From Achromobacter sp. Marseille-Q4962 (GTDB lineage: Bacteria; Pseudomonadota; Gammaproteobacteria; Burkholderiales; Burkholderiaceae_B), in the NCBI RefSeq assembly GCF_943737005.1, contig NZ_CALSFU010000018.1:45019-109018 (forward strand): a stretch of 64,000 bases of DNA, read 5' to 3'. A program made the translations under genes and the position numbers. Below, piece by piece: positions 8,103 through 16,329 of this stretch; within the stretch, counting starts at the first letter, position 1; each line of letters starts with the position of its first letter. The notes beneath the pieces are model-generated. The model worked only from the letters and a program-made list of their open reading frames with translations, was not told the DNA's origin and ran no database searches.

Positions 8103-9074
8103 ATGCCGCGTCGTTCCTTTTTCCGCAGCGCCCTGGCGCTGGCCCTGGCGGCCTGCTGCGCCGGCGGCCTGGCGCAGGCCAAGCCCTCGTCCATCCGCTA
8201 CGTGGTTCCGTATCCCGCCGGGGGCGCGGCCGACCAGATCACGCGTCTGGTGGCCAACGACGCCTCGGCCGTCCTGGGCGTTCCCATCGTGGTCGAGAAC
8301 AAGGGCGGCGCGGCCGGCATGATCGCGGCCGAGACGGTGCTGCAGGCCGCGCCCGACGGCGCCACGTTCTACGTCGGCGCCAACGCGCCCATCGTCATCA
8401 ACCAGGCCATCTATTCCCGGATGTCCTACGACCCCGCCAAGGATTTCATTCCCGTGGCGGGCATGGGCAAGGCGCCGCTGCTGCTGGTCACGCGCAAGGA
8501 CCTGGGCGCCCGGGACGTGCAGGCGTTGATCGCGCAGGGCAGCAAGGAAGACGGCAGGCTCACCATGGGCTCGGCCAGCAGCGGCAACATCACGCATCTG
8601 GCGGGCGAATACGCGGTCAGCAAGATGGGCTTCAAGGTGACGCATGTGCCGTTCGCGGGCAGCGCCCCGGCCATCGTCAGCATGATGGGCGGCAACATCG
8701 ACATCATGTTCGACGCCCTGCCTTCGTGCATGCAGCAGGCCAGGGCCGGCCGCATCGTGCCGCTGGCCATTCTGGACGACCAGCGCTTCCCGCAACTGCC
8801 CGACGTGCCTACCGCCAGGGAACTGGGTTACCCGGGGCTCGAGGCGGCCGCCTGGTTCGGCGTGATGGCGCGCGCGGGCACGCCGCAGCCCGTCATCGAC
8901 GAAATGAACCGGGCCATCAACGAGGCGCTGAAAAAGCCCGAGCTGGTGGAGAAGCTGCGGCGCATCGGCGCGCAGCCCATGCCGGGGTCGCAACAGCAAT
9001 TCGCCCAGTTCATCGATGCCGAGCGCAAGCAGTGGATGCCGCTGGCCAGATCGCTGGGCGTGAAGGCGGACTGA
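8103..9074 (+). CDS. Bug-family periplasmic solute receptor (TctC-like)
   Basis: A 323-residue secreted binding protein of the tripartite tricarboxylate transporter receptor family. It has a signal peptide (MPRRSFFRSALALALAACCAGGLAQA) and the family signature 'IRYVVPYPAGGAADQITR', then 'MGSASSGNITHLAGEYA' and 'THVPFAGSAPAI', which line the ligand cleft. Members bind carboxylates or amino acids without using charged side chains. An AGGAG site precedes the ATG. No TctA/TctB membrane partner is in the window, so uptake must use a partner elsewhere, or the protein acts as a sensor. Its place inside the CoA-catabolism run suggests it captures the pathway substrate. Confidence 0.9.
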   Translation: MPRRSFFRSALALALAACCAGGLAQAKPSSIRYVVPYPAGGAADQITRLVANDASAVLGVPIVVENKGGAAGMIAAETVLQAAPDGATFYVGANAPIVINQAIYSRMSYDPAKDFIPVAGMGKAPLLLVTRKDLGARDVQALIAQGSKEDGRLTMGSASSGNITHLAGEYAVSKMGFKVTHVPFAGSAPAIVSMMGGNIDIMFDALPSCMQQARAGRIVPLAILDDQRFPQLPDVPTARELGYPGLEAAAWFGVMARAGTPQPVIDEMNRAINEALKKPELVEKLRRIGAQPMPGSQQQFAQFIDAERKQWMPLARSLGVKAD

Positions 9075-9079
9075 GCGCC

Positions 9080-9544
9080 ATGGAAAAGAAAAGCTTCGAT
9101 TCGATCGCGGCCCTGAAAGGCTTCGTGGGCCAGCCCGCCGTCACGGGCCAGCCCATCGTCGTGGACCAGGACGCCATCGACACCTTCGCGGCGGTGACGC
9201 ACGACCGGCAGTGGATCCACGTCGATCCGGCGCGGGCGGCGGCCGAATCGCCTTTCGGCGCCACCATCGCGCACGGCCTGCTCACGCTGTCGCTCATTAC
9301 CGGGTGGTATCACCGCCTGTTCGAGTTTCCGGGCCGAAAGCTGGCGCTGAACTACGGCTTCGACAGGGTGCGCTTTCCCGCGCCGGTGCCCAGCGGCTCG
9401 GCGCTGGTGGGCAGCTTCAGGCTGGCGCGGGTGGACGAACTGCGCGAGAACGAGGCGCGCTGCCTGTGGGAAGTGGACGTGCGCGTGCAGGGCGCGGAAC
9501 GGCCGGCCATGGTGGCCGAGTGGCTGATGCAGATCCGTTATTAG
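9080..9544 (+). CDS. MaoC-family (R)-enoyl-CoA hydratase
   Basis: A 154-residue single-hotdog protein. 'FAAVTHDRQWIHVDPARAAAESPFGATIAHGLLTLSL' holds the hydratase-2 motif with D42 and H47 as the probable catalytic pair and the 'iaHG' loop. It would add water to a trans-2-enoyl-CoA with R stereochemistry. The ATG lies six bases after the Bug stop codon, supporting cotranscription. With the crotonase at 9603 the cluster has both hydratase types, which hints at a branched or ring-derived substrate needing two hydration or cleavage steps. Confidence 0.87.
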   Translation: MEKKSFDSIAALKGFVGQPAVTGQPIVVDQDAIDTFAAVTHDRQWIHVDPARAAAESPFGATIAHGLLTLSLITGWYHRLFEFPGRKLALNYGFDRVRFPAPVPSGSALVGSFRLARVDELRENEARCLWEVDVRVQGAERPAMVAEWLMQIRY

Positions 9545-9602
9545 ACGCCCGCCCGGGCTGCCTTCCGGAGCGTGATGAAACGCCGATTTACCAGGAACCG
9601 TT

Positions 9603-10400
9603 ATGTCCGTACTCGAACTTTCCCGCGTGGGCGCCTGCGCCGTGCTCACGCTGAACCGGCCCGAGGCGCGCAATGCCTTGAGCCTGGAGCTGCGCAGCGC
9701 GCTGGCCGAAACCCTGCCCAGGGTGCGGGACGATGACGCCATCCGCGCGGTGGTCCTCACCGGCGCCGGCGGGCATTTCTGCGCCGGTGGCGATCTGCGC
9801 GCCATGGCGGCGGGGCAGGGCAAGACCGATGTCTTCGAGGGCCGCAGCCGCATCATCGGCATGCAGCGCTGGTTCGACGAGCTGGTGGACCTTGAAAAGC
9901 CCGTCATCGCCGCGGTGGACGGCGTGGCCTACGGCGCGGGCCTGTCGCTGGCCCTGGCTGCCGACTTCGTGCTGGCCTCGCCGCGCGCCACGTTCTGCGC
10001 CGTGTTCGCGCGCATCGGCTACGTGCCCGACCTGGGCGGCATGTACCTGCTGCCGCGCGCCGTGGGCCTGGCGCGCGCCAAGGCGCTGGCGTTCTCGGCG
10101 CGGGTGGTGAGCGCGCAGGAGGCGCTGGCGCTGGGCATCGCGCACCAGGTCGAGCAAGACAGGCCGGTGCTGGACGCGGCGCTGGCGTTCGCCGCGCGCT
10201 TCGAGCACGCGCCCGCGGGGGCGCTGGGCATCATGAAGTCGGTGATGAACCGCGCCTTCGAGTCCGACCGGCACACCGTCTACATGCAGGAAGCCATGGC
10301 GCAATCGCTGTGCCGCGAAAGCCCGTTTCACCAGGAGGCCGCGCGCCGTTTCATGGAAAAGCAGCCTCCTTTGTATCAATGGCCGCAGGAGCAGAAATGA
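9603..10400 (+). CDS. enoyl-CoA hydratase/isomerase family protein
   Basis: A 265-residue crotonase-fold enzyme. 'GAGGHFCAGGDLRAMA' near residue 57 and 'DGVAYGAGLSLALAADFVLASPRATFCAVFARIGYVPDLGGMYLLPRAVG' near 105-150 give the two oxyanion-hole peptides and the usual active-site helix. Function on a CoA thioester is clear; whether it hydrates, isomerises or cleaves is not. An AGGA site precedes the ATG. Its stop codon overlaps the start of the DUF35 gene (ATGA), indicating translational coupling. Confidence 0.87.
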   Translation: MSVLELSRVGACAVLTLNRPEARNALSLELRSALAETLPRVRDDDAIRAVVLTGAGGHFCAGGDLRAMAAGQGKTDVFEGRSRIIGMQRWFDELVDLEKPVIAAVDGVAYGAGLSLALAADFVLASPRATFCAVFARIGYVPDLGGMYLLPRAVGLARAKALAFSARVVSAQEALALGIAHQVEQDRPVLDAALAFAARFEHAPAGALGIMKSVMNRAFESDRHTVYMQEAMAQSLCRESPFHQEAARRFMEKQPPLYQWPQEQK

Positions 10401-10801
10401 CCGAACGACCGCATCCGGAGGCCGCGCCGCGGCCGCAGCAGGAATACTTCGCCCATCTGGCAGAGGGACGCTTCATGATCCAGCGGTCCCGCTCCAGCGG
10501 CGAATATGTGTTTTTTCCGCGCGTGGCCGCGCCGCGCACCGGCGCGCTGGACCTGGAGTGGGTGCCGGCCTCGGGCCGGGGCACGGTGTATGCCACCACG
10601 GTGATGCGCGTGCGTCCGCCCGCGCCGTCCTACAACGTGTGCCTCGTCGAACTGGAGGAAGGGCCGCGCATGATGAGCCGCGTCGAGGGCATGGACCCCG
10701 CCGAGGTGCGGGTGGGCATGGCCGTGCGCGCCCGCATTTCGCGCGACGAGGACGGCCAGCCGCTGGTGGTGTTCGATCCCGCCGCAAAGGAGCCGAAATG
10801 A
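10397..10801 (+). CDS. DUF35 OB-fold acyl-CoA-binding protein lacking its zinc-ribbon cysteines
   Basis: A 134-residue partner protein for SCP2-type thiolases. The OB-fold half is intact (DLEWVPASGRGTVYATTVM, then 'GMAVRARISRDEDGQPLVVFDP'). Canonical members carry an N-terminal rubredoxin-like zinc ribbon with C-x2-C-x10-C-x2-C. Here the segment QRSRSSGEYVFF..RVAAPRTG keeps the spacing but has S31, S34, A45 and T48 instead of cysteines, so zinc cannot be bound there. The gene overlaps its neighbours by ATGA junctions on both sides (crotonase and thiolase), fitting a stable DUF35-thiolase complex. Confidence 0.85.
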   Translation: MTERPHPEAAPRPQQEYFAHLAEGRFMIQRSRSSGEYVFFPRVAAPRTGALDLEWVPASGRGTVYATTVMRVRPPAPSYNVCLVELEEGPRMMSRVEGMDPAEVRVGMAVRARISRDEDGQPLVVFDPAAKEPK

Positions 10802-11955
10802 GCCAGGAGCGTTTCCCGCGCGGCAAGACCGCGATCGTTTCGTCGGCCACCTACGGCATCGGCGAGGCGCCGGGCCTGACTTCGCTGGACCTCGCCGTGC
10901 GCGCCAGCGTGCAGGCGCTGTCCGCCGTGGGGCTGGCGCCCGCCGACGTGGACGGCCTTTTTATCGGCCTGCCCGACGACTATCTGTCGGGCCTGAGCTT
11001 CACCGAATACCTGGGCATTTCGCCGCGTCTCACCGACAACAACCGCACCGGCGGTTCGTCGTTCCAGACGCACGCCATCCACGCCGCGCTGGCGCTGGAC
11101 GCGGGGCTGTGCGACGTGGCGCTTATCGCCTACGGCAGCAACCAGCGCAGCGGCGCGGGCAAGCTGGTGAGCTCGATGCGGCCCTCGCCCTACGAAGGGC
11201 CGTACCGGCTCGCCCGGCCGGTCGGCGGATACGCGCTGGCGGCTTCGCGCTACGCGGCGCGGTACGGCCTGAAGAAAGAGCAGCTCGGCGCCGTGGCGAT
11301 CGCGGCGCGGCAATGGGCGCAGAAGAATCCCGACGCCTTCATGCGCGAGCCGCTTTCCATGGAGGAGTACCTGGCCTCGCGCATGGTGTGCGACCCGTTC
11401 TCGGTGCGCGACTGCTGCCTGGTGACGGACGGCGCGGCCGCCGTGGTGATGGTGCGCGCCGACCGGGCGCGGGACCTGGCCGCGCGGCCGGCCTACCTGC
11501 TGGGCGGCGCGGCCGCGGCCTGGCACAAGGACATCACCAACATGCCCGACCTGACCGTCACGGCCGCCTCGCTGAGCGGCCCGCGCGCCATGGCCCTGGC
11601 CGGCGTCGCCCCGCGCGACATCGATGTGGTGGAGCTGTACGACGCCTTCACGCTGAACACCATTCTGTTTCTGGAAGACCTGGGCTTCTGCGCCAAGGGC
11701 GAGGGGGCGGCCTTCGTGGAAGGCGGCCGCATTGCGCCGGGCGGCGAGCTGCCGGTCAATACCAACGGCGGCGGCCTGTCCTGCGTGCATCCGGGCATGT
11801 ACGGCCTTTTCACCATGGTGGAGGCGGCCCAGCAGCTGGCGGGCAGCGCGGGCGAGCGCCAGGTGCCGGGGGCGAAGCTGGCGCTGGCGCACGGCAACGG
11901 CGGCGAACTGTCCAGCCAGGCCACCCTGGTGCTGGGCGTCGAAGACACGATCTGA
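10798..11955 (+). CDS. SCP2-type thiolase-family protein (acetyl-CoA acyltransferase-like)
   Basis: A 385-residue thiolase-fold protein. C-terminal motifs 'NTNGGGLSCVHPGMYG' (C329, H331) and 'LAHGNGGELSSQATLVLG' (H365) are those of the SCP2/acetoacetyl-thiolase branch. The nucleophilic cysteine expected in the first half is not evident: the aligned loop reads NNRTGGSSFQTHA (82-93) with Ser where Cys is usual. Several DUF35-associated thiolase relatives share this, and some act as aldolases or retro-aldolases rather than thiolases, so a C-C cleavage role other than thiolysis is possible. The gene starts within the stop of the DUF35 gene (ATGA). Confidence 0.82.
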   Translation: MSQERFPRGKTAIVSSATYGIGEAPGLTSLDLAVRASVQALSAVGLAPADVDGLFIGLPDDYLSGLSFTEYLGISPRLTDNNRTGGSSFQTHAIHAALALDAGLCDVALIAYGSNQRSGAGKLVSSMRPSPYEGPYRLARPVGGYALAASRYAARYGLKKEQLGAVAIAARQWAQKNPDAFMREPLSMEEYLASRMVCDPFSVRDCCLVTDGAAAVVMVRADRARDLAARPAYLLGGAAAAWHKDITNMPDLTVTAASLSGPRAMALAGVAPRDIDVVELYDAFTLNTILFLEDLGFCAKGEGAAFVEGGRIAPGGELPVNTNGGGLSCVHPGMYGLFTMVEAAQQLAGSAGERQVPGAKLALAHGNGGELSSQATLVLGVEDTI

Positions 11956-11976
11956 ATATCAACGGAGCAGAACCCG

Positions 11977-12753
11977 ATGCAGAACAACCTACTTTCGCTG
12001 GAGAACCGGCAAGTCATCGTGACGGGCGCGGGCCAGGGCATCGGCCGCGCGCTGGCCACGGCCATCGCGGACCTGGGCGGCCGCGTGGTGGCTGTGGATC
12101 TCAATGCCGACGCGCTGGCGGCGCTGCGCGAGTCGCTGGGCGCGGAGCGCTGCGTGACGGTGGCGGGCAACGTGGCCGACCCGGAGCTGGCCCGGCAGGC
12201 GGTGGACGCCGGCGTGGCGGCGTTCGGCGGCGTTAACGCGCTGGTCAACAACGCCGGCGTCACGCGCACGGCCATGATCGACAAGATGTCGGCGGCCGAC
12301 TGGCAGCAGGTCATCGACGTGCACCTGACGGGATCCTTCTTCTTTCTGCAGGCGCTGGGCCGGCACCTGCTGGCGCGCGCCAAGGCCGGCGGCGACGGCG
12401 CGGGCTCCATCGTGAACATCTCTTCCGACGCGGGCCGGCGCGGCACCATCGGGCAGATCAACTACGGCGCGGCCAAGGCCGGCGTGCTGGGCCTGACCAT
12501 GTGTGCGGCGCGCGAATGGGCCCGGTACGGCATCCGCGTCAACACCGTGGGCTTCGGCGTGGTGGAAACGCCCATGACCGAAACCATACGCGGCGAAAAG
12601 TTCCGCGACACCTATCTCAGCCAGATTCCGCTGGGCCGCTGGGGCGAGGCCGACGAGGTGGCGCGGCCCGTGTGTTTCCTGCTGTCTGACGCCGCTTCCT
12701 ACGTGACGGGCCAGCACCTGTCGGTCAACGGCGGCTACACCATCGGACTGTAA
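11977..12753 (+). CDS. SDR-family NAD(P)-dependent oxidoreductase (FabG-like)
   Basis: A 258-residue classical short-chain dehydrogenase. The Rossmann motif TGAGQGIG (16-23), NNAG (91-94), the catalytic Ser at 149/150, Y163 and K167 in 'YGAAK', and the C-terminal 'SYVTGQHLSVNGGYTIGL' are all present. D41 at the end of strand 2 (VVAVDLN) favours NAD over NADP. In this run it most likely oxidises a 3-hydroxyacyl-CoA to the 3-oxo form before cleavage. A GGAG site precedes the ATG; the next gene starts three bases after the stop. Confidence 0.88.
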   Translation: MQNNLLSLENRQVIVTGAGQGIGRALATAIADLGGRVVAVDLNADALAALRESLGAERCVTVAGNVADPELARQAVDAGVAAFGGVNALVNNAGVTRTAMIDKMSAADWQQVIDVHLTGSFFFLQALGRHLLARAKAGGDGAGSIVNISSDAGRRGTIGQINYGAAKAGVLGLTMCAAREWARYGIRVNTVGFGVVETPMTETIRGEKFRDTYLSQIPLGRWGEADEVARPVCFLLSDAASYVTGQHLSVNGGYTIGL

Positions 12754-12755
12754 GC

Positions 12756-13913
12756 GTGACTACCCTCATCGATCGTTTCGAATTGGCCGCGCTGCCCGAG
12801 GCGGCGCAAGCCTTCCGCCGCGAGGTCCGGGCGTTTCTCCAGGCCGAGATGCCGGCGCTGCCGGCCGACCGCCGCGCGCGTTCCTGGATGGGTTTCGACG
12901 CGGACTTCAGCCGCAAGCTGGCCGCGCGCGGCTGGGTGGGCGTGACCCTGCCGCGCGCATACGGCGGCGCGGAAATGGATGCGTTCTCGCGCTTCGTGCT
13001 CATCGAAGAGCTGCTGTGCGCGGGGGCGCCGGTATCGGCCCACTGGATCGCCGACCGGCAGAGCGGGCCCTTGATCCGCAAGTTCGGCAGCGAGGCGCAG
13101 CGCCGCTTCTACCTGCCGCGCATCTGCCGCGGCGAGGCGTTTTTCTGCATCGGCATGAGCGAGCCGAACTCGGGGTCCGACCTGGCCAGCGTGGGTACCC
13201 GCGCCACGCGCCGCGAGGGCGGCGGATGGACGCTCTCGGGCCGCAAGATCTGGACCACCAATGCCCAGCACTGCCATTACATGATCGCGCTGGTGCGTAC
13301 CTCGGGAACGCCGCAGGACCGCAACCAGGGGCTGTCGCAGTTCATCGTGGACCTGTCCCTGCCGGGCGTGACGGTGCGCCCCATTGCCGACCTGGCGGGC
13401 GACGCGCATTTCTCGGAAGTGTTCTTCGACGACGTGCCGCTTGCCGACGACGCGCTTGTCGGCAACGAAGGCAGCGGCTGGGAGCAGGTGACGGCCGAGC
13501 TGGCGTTCGAGCGCAGCGGACCCGAGCGCATCTATTCCAGCATCGTGCTGCTGGACGCCTGGATACGCTGGCTGCGCGGGCGCGGCGATGCCGTCCAGGC
13601 GCCGGTGGCCGGCCGTTTCGCCACGCATCTGGCGGCCCTGCGCAGCCTGTCGCTGTCGGTGACGTCGCGGCTGGCCGCGGGCGAGAGCCCGGTGGTGGAG
13701 GCCGCGCTGGTAAAGGATCTGGGCACGACCTTCGAGCAGGAAATCCCGGCGGTGATCGAAGCCGCGCTCGGCGCGGACCCGTCGGCGGAAATAGACACCG
13801 AACTGTTGCGCACCTGCGCCTATGTGAACCAGGTATGTCCCACTTATTCGCTGCGCGGCGGCACGCGCGAGATCCTGCGCGGCATGATCGCCCGCGGCCT
13901 GGGCCTGCGTTGA
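12756..13913 (+). CDS. acyl-CoA dehydrogenase family protein, larger subunit
   Basis: A 385-residue flavoprotein that would introduce a 2,3 double bond into an acyl-CoA. The N-terminal helical domain, the middle beta domain with 'FFCIGMSEPNSGSDLASVGTRATR' and 'LSGRKIWTTNA' (FAD and substrate contacts), and the C-terminal 'RGGTREILRGMIARGLGLR' are as in the family. The start is GTG, three bases after the SDR stop; no better ATG lies in frame nearby. It is followed 21 bases later by a second, shorter ACAD gene, and such neighbouring pairs often form heteromeric enzymes. Confidence 0.87.
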   Translation: MTTLIDRFELAALPEAAQAFRREVRAFLQAEMPALPADRRARSWMGFDADFSRKLAARGWVGVTLPRAYGGAEMDAFSRFVLIEELLCAGAPVSAHWIADRQSGPLIRKFGSEAQRRFYLPRICRGEAFFCIGMSEPNSGSDLASVGTRATRREGGGWTLSGRKIWTTNAQHCHYMIALVRTSGTPQDRNQGLSQFIVDLSLPGVTVRPIADLAGDAHFSEVFFDDVPLADDALVGNEGSGWEQVTAELAFERSGPERIYSSIVLLDAWIRWLRGRGDAVQAPVAGRFATHLAALRSLSLSVTSRLAAGESPVVEAALVKDLGTTFEQEIPAVIEAALGADPSAEIDTELLRTCAYVNQVCPTYSLRGGTREILRGMIARGLGLR

Positions 13914-13934
13914 ACCGCGTGGAGCTTGAACCCC

Positions 13935-14930
13935 ATGTATAGCGAAGCTTTTGAAGACCTGCTGAAAGGCCATTGCGAACCTTCCGTGGTGCGCGCCATC
14001 GATGCGGGCGGCAGCCACGCGGCGCTCTGGGACGCCATCGGGCAGTCCGGGTTCCTGGAGCTGCTGGCGCCCGAGGACGCCGGCGGCGCCGGCGCCAGCC
14101 TGGCCGACGCGCTGCCGCTTTTCATGGCGCTGGGCGCCCATGCCGTGCCGCTGCCGGTTGGCCAGGCGATGGCCTTGCGCGCCTTGCTGCCGGCCGGCAT
14201 GTCCCCGCCGGCCGGACTGCCCACGTTCGCGCCCGGCGCGGCGGAAGGGGCCGGCGGCGGACTCGCGGCGCGGCGCGTGCCCTACGGGATGCTGGCCGCC
14301 GCGGTGCTGGCCGAAATCGATGGCGCGCTCTGGCTGCTCGACGCGGCCGACGCCCGGCGCGCCGGTTGCGGCCTGCACGGCGAATCCACCGCCGACCTTT
14401 CCTGGGAAGGCGACGCCTGGCGGCGCAAGGGCGTGCGGCTCGAAGAAAATGCCGATGGCCGCCTGGCGGCCTGGGGGGCGGCGCTGCACGCGGCTTTGCT
14501 CTCGGGCGCCATGACGCGCTGTTTCGAGCTGACGCTGCAATATGGCAACGACCGCAGCCAGTTCGGCCGCTCCATCGGCAAGTTCCAGGCCATCCAGCAC
14601 CAGCTGGCCGTCATGGCCGAGCACGTCGCCGCCGCGCGCATCGCCACCGCCGCCGCGTTTCCCGCGCAGGCCACGCAGCCCGCGCTTCTGCCGTCGGCCG
14701 TCGCCAAGGCCCGCGCCAGCGAAGCGGCGGCGCTGGCCGCCTCCATCGCGCACGCGGTGCACGGCGCCATCGGCATTACCGAGGAATACGACCTGCAGCT
14801 CCATACGCGCCGTCTGCATGCCTGGCGGCTCGCGCACGGCTCCGAAGCGCACTGGAACGGCGTGGTGGGCAAGGCGCTGATGCAGGGCGGGGCGGGCGCG
14901 GCCGAGTTCGTGCGCGCGCTGCATCCCTGA
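13935..14930 (+). CDS. acyl-CoA dehydrogenase family protein, shorter partner subunit
   Basis: A 331-residue ACAD-like protein, shorter than the usual 380. The N-terminal domain is recognisable (LWDAIGQSGFLELLAPEDAGGAG), the middle beta domain is compressed and Ala-rich (about 95-170), and the C-terminal bundle is clear: 'TLQYGNDRSQFGRSIGKFQAIQHQLAVMAEHV' and 'AVHGAIGITEEYDLQLHTRRLHAWR'. The normal middle-domain 'T(E/D)P..GSD' motif is not evident. This pattern fits a beta subunit working with the preceding ACAD. GGAG ten bases before ATG 13935 supports this start over a TTG nine bases earlier. Confidence 0.82.
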   Translation: MYSEAFEDLLKGHCEPSVVRAIDAGGSHAALWDAIGQSGFLELLAPEDAGGAGASLADALPLFMALGAHAVPLPVGQAMALRALLPAGMSPPAGLPTFAPGAAEGAGGGLAARRVPYGMLAAAVLAEIDGALWLLDAADARRAGCGLHGESTADLSWEGDAWRRKGVRLEENADGRLAAWGAALHAALLSGAMTRCFELTLQYGNDRSQFGRSIGKFQAIQHQLAVMAEHVAAARIATAAAFPAQATQPALLPSAVAKARASEAAALAASIAHAVHGAIGITEEYDLQLHTRRLHAWRLAHGSEAHWNGVVGKALMQGGAGAAEFVRALHP

Positions 14931-14975
14931 CGCCCTCCGGACGGCCGCCCCATTTCTTCCGACGAGTTCAACGCC

Positions 14976-15644
14976 ATGTTCGACAAGACATACGAATCCG
15001 CCGACGAAGCGGTCAGCGTGATTGAGAGCGGCGCCACCATACTGGTTAGCGGCTTCGGGGACATCGGTCTTCCGTTCGAGCTTCTGCACGCCCTGGCGCG
15101 CACGCGCGTCAGGGACCTGACCATTGTCTCGAACAACGCCGGAACCGGCGAGCTGGGGCTGTCGCGCCTGTTCAAGAACCGCCAGGTGTCGCGCCTGATC
15201 GCCTCGTTTCCCTCGCAGCCGGATTCGCACCACTATTTCGCCGCCCACGAGGCCGGGGCCGTCGAGGTGGAGCTGGTGCCGCAGGGCACGCTGGCCGAAC
15301 GCATCCGCGCGGGCGGCGCCGGCCTGGCCGGATTCTTCACGCCGACCGGCTACGGAACCGAACTGGCCGAAGGCAAGGAGTGCCGCATCATCGACGGCAG
15401 GGGATACGTGTTCGAGCGGCCGCTGAGGGGCGACTTCGCCCTCATCAAGGCGGATCTCGCCGACCCCTACGGCAATCTCAGGTATCGGCTCGCCAGCCGG
15501 AACTTCAATCCCATCATGGCCATGGCGGCGCGCACCACGATCGCCGAGGTCAAGAAGAAGGTTCCGGTGGGCGGCATCGGCCCCGACGACATTCATACTC
15601 CCGGCGTGTACGTGGACAGGATGGTGGAGGTGGGAAATGACTAA
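14976..15644 (+). CDS. 3-oxoacid CoA-transferase (PcaI/AtoD-like), subunit A
   Basis: A 222-residue family I CoA-transferase alpha subunit. 'ESGATILVSGFGDIGLPFELLHALA' near residue 20, 'VELVPQGTLAERIRAGGAGLAGFFTPTGYGTELAEGKE' near 110-140 and 'GDFALIKADLADPYGNLRYR' are hallmarks. With subunit B it exchanges CoA between succinyl- or acetyl-CoA and a 3-oxoacid. Its last eight bases overlap the start of subunit B, as is normal for such pairs. Relation to 3-oxoadipate transferase is by resemblance only. Confidence 0.88.
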   Translation: MFDKTYESADEAVSVIESGATILVSGFGDIGLPFELLHALARTRVRDLTIVSNNAGTGELGLSRLFKNRQVSRLIASFPSQPDSHHYFAAHEAGAVEVELVPQGTLAERIRAGGAGLAGFFTPTGYGTELAEGKECRIIDGRGYVFERPLRGDFALIKADLADPYGNLRYRLASRNFNPIMAMAARTTIAEVKKKVPVGGIGPDDIHTPGVYVDRMVEVGND

Positions 15645-16278
15645 AGGATGGTCGGAAGACGAAATCGCTGCCCGCGTGGCGGCGGATCTGCCGGAGCACG
15701 CGGTCGTCAATCTGGGAATCGGCCTGCCCGTGCGGGTCGCCGGCCACATCCCGGCGGGAAAGACCGTCTTCTTCCATTCCGAGAACGGAATCATCGGGCT
15801 CGGACCCGCGCCGCAGCCCGGACGCGAAGACCCGGACGTCGTCAATGCCGCCAAGAAGCAGGCCACCCTCATTCCGGGCGCGTCCATTGTCCATCATGCG
15901 GATTCGTTTGCGCTGATCCGGGGCGGAAGGCTGGACTACTCCATCCTGGGCGCCCTGCAGGTGTCGGCGTCCGGGGACATCGCCAACTGGAAAGTGCCGG
16001 GCCAGAAAGGCGGCGGGGGCGTGGGCGGTGCGATGGATCTTGCCGTGGGCGCCAGGAACGTGCTGGTCATGATGCGCCACCAGGACAAGGCGGGAGCGCC
16101 CAAGCTCGTCCAGGCTTGCGCTTTTCCGCTGACGGCGGTGCGCACCGTGACGCGCGTCTATACGGAATTGGGAATCTTCGAATGCGCCGGCGATGCGTTC
16201 GTCGTGCGCGAGATGGCGCCGGGCGTGAGCCAGGATGAATTGCTCGGGAAAACGGAGGCGGTCTTGCGGTTCGCGTAG
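15637..16278 (+). CDS. 3-oxoacid CoA-transferase (PcaJ/AtoA-like), subunit B
   Basis: A 213-residue beta subunit. E49 in 'FFHSENGIIGLGP' is the glutamate that forms the glutamyl-CoA intermediate; 'GRLDYSILGALQVSASGDIANWKVPG' and 'GGVGGAMDLAVGARNVLVMM' are also typical. Together with subunit A it gives a complete class I CoA-transferase acting in the cytoplasm. It is either the terminal step (3-oxoacid activation) or a second entry point besides CaiB. Confidence 0.88.
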   Translation: MTKGWSEDEIAARVAADLPEHAVVNLGIGLPVRVAGHIPAGKTVFFHSENGIIGLGPAPQPGREDPDVVNAAKKQATLIPGASIVHHADSFALIRGGRLDYSILGALQVSASGDIANWKVPGQKGGGGVGGAMDLAVGARNVLVMMRHQDKAGAPKLVQACAFPLTAVRTVTRVYTELGIFECAGDAFVVREMAPGVSQDELLGKTEAVLRFA

Positions 16279-16329
16279 CGGCGATCCGGCCGTGCTGCGG
16301 ACAACGAGTCTTACAAGGGAGGAGGCGTC

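Noticed and set aside
12735..15887. 1050-codon leftward open frame
   Set aside because: It lies opposite the two acyl-CoA dehydrogenases and CoA-transferase genes, has His/Gln/Arg-rich low-complexity composition and no domains; a GC-driven antisense shadow.
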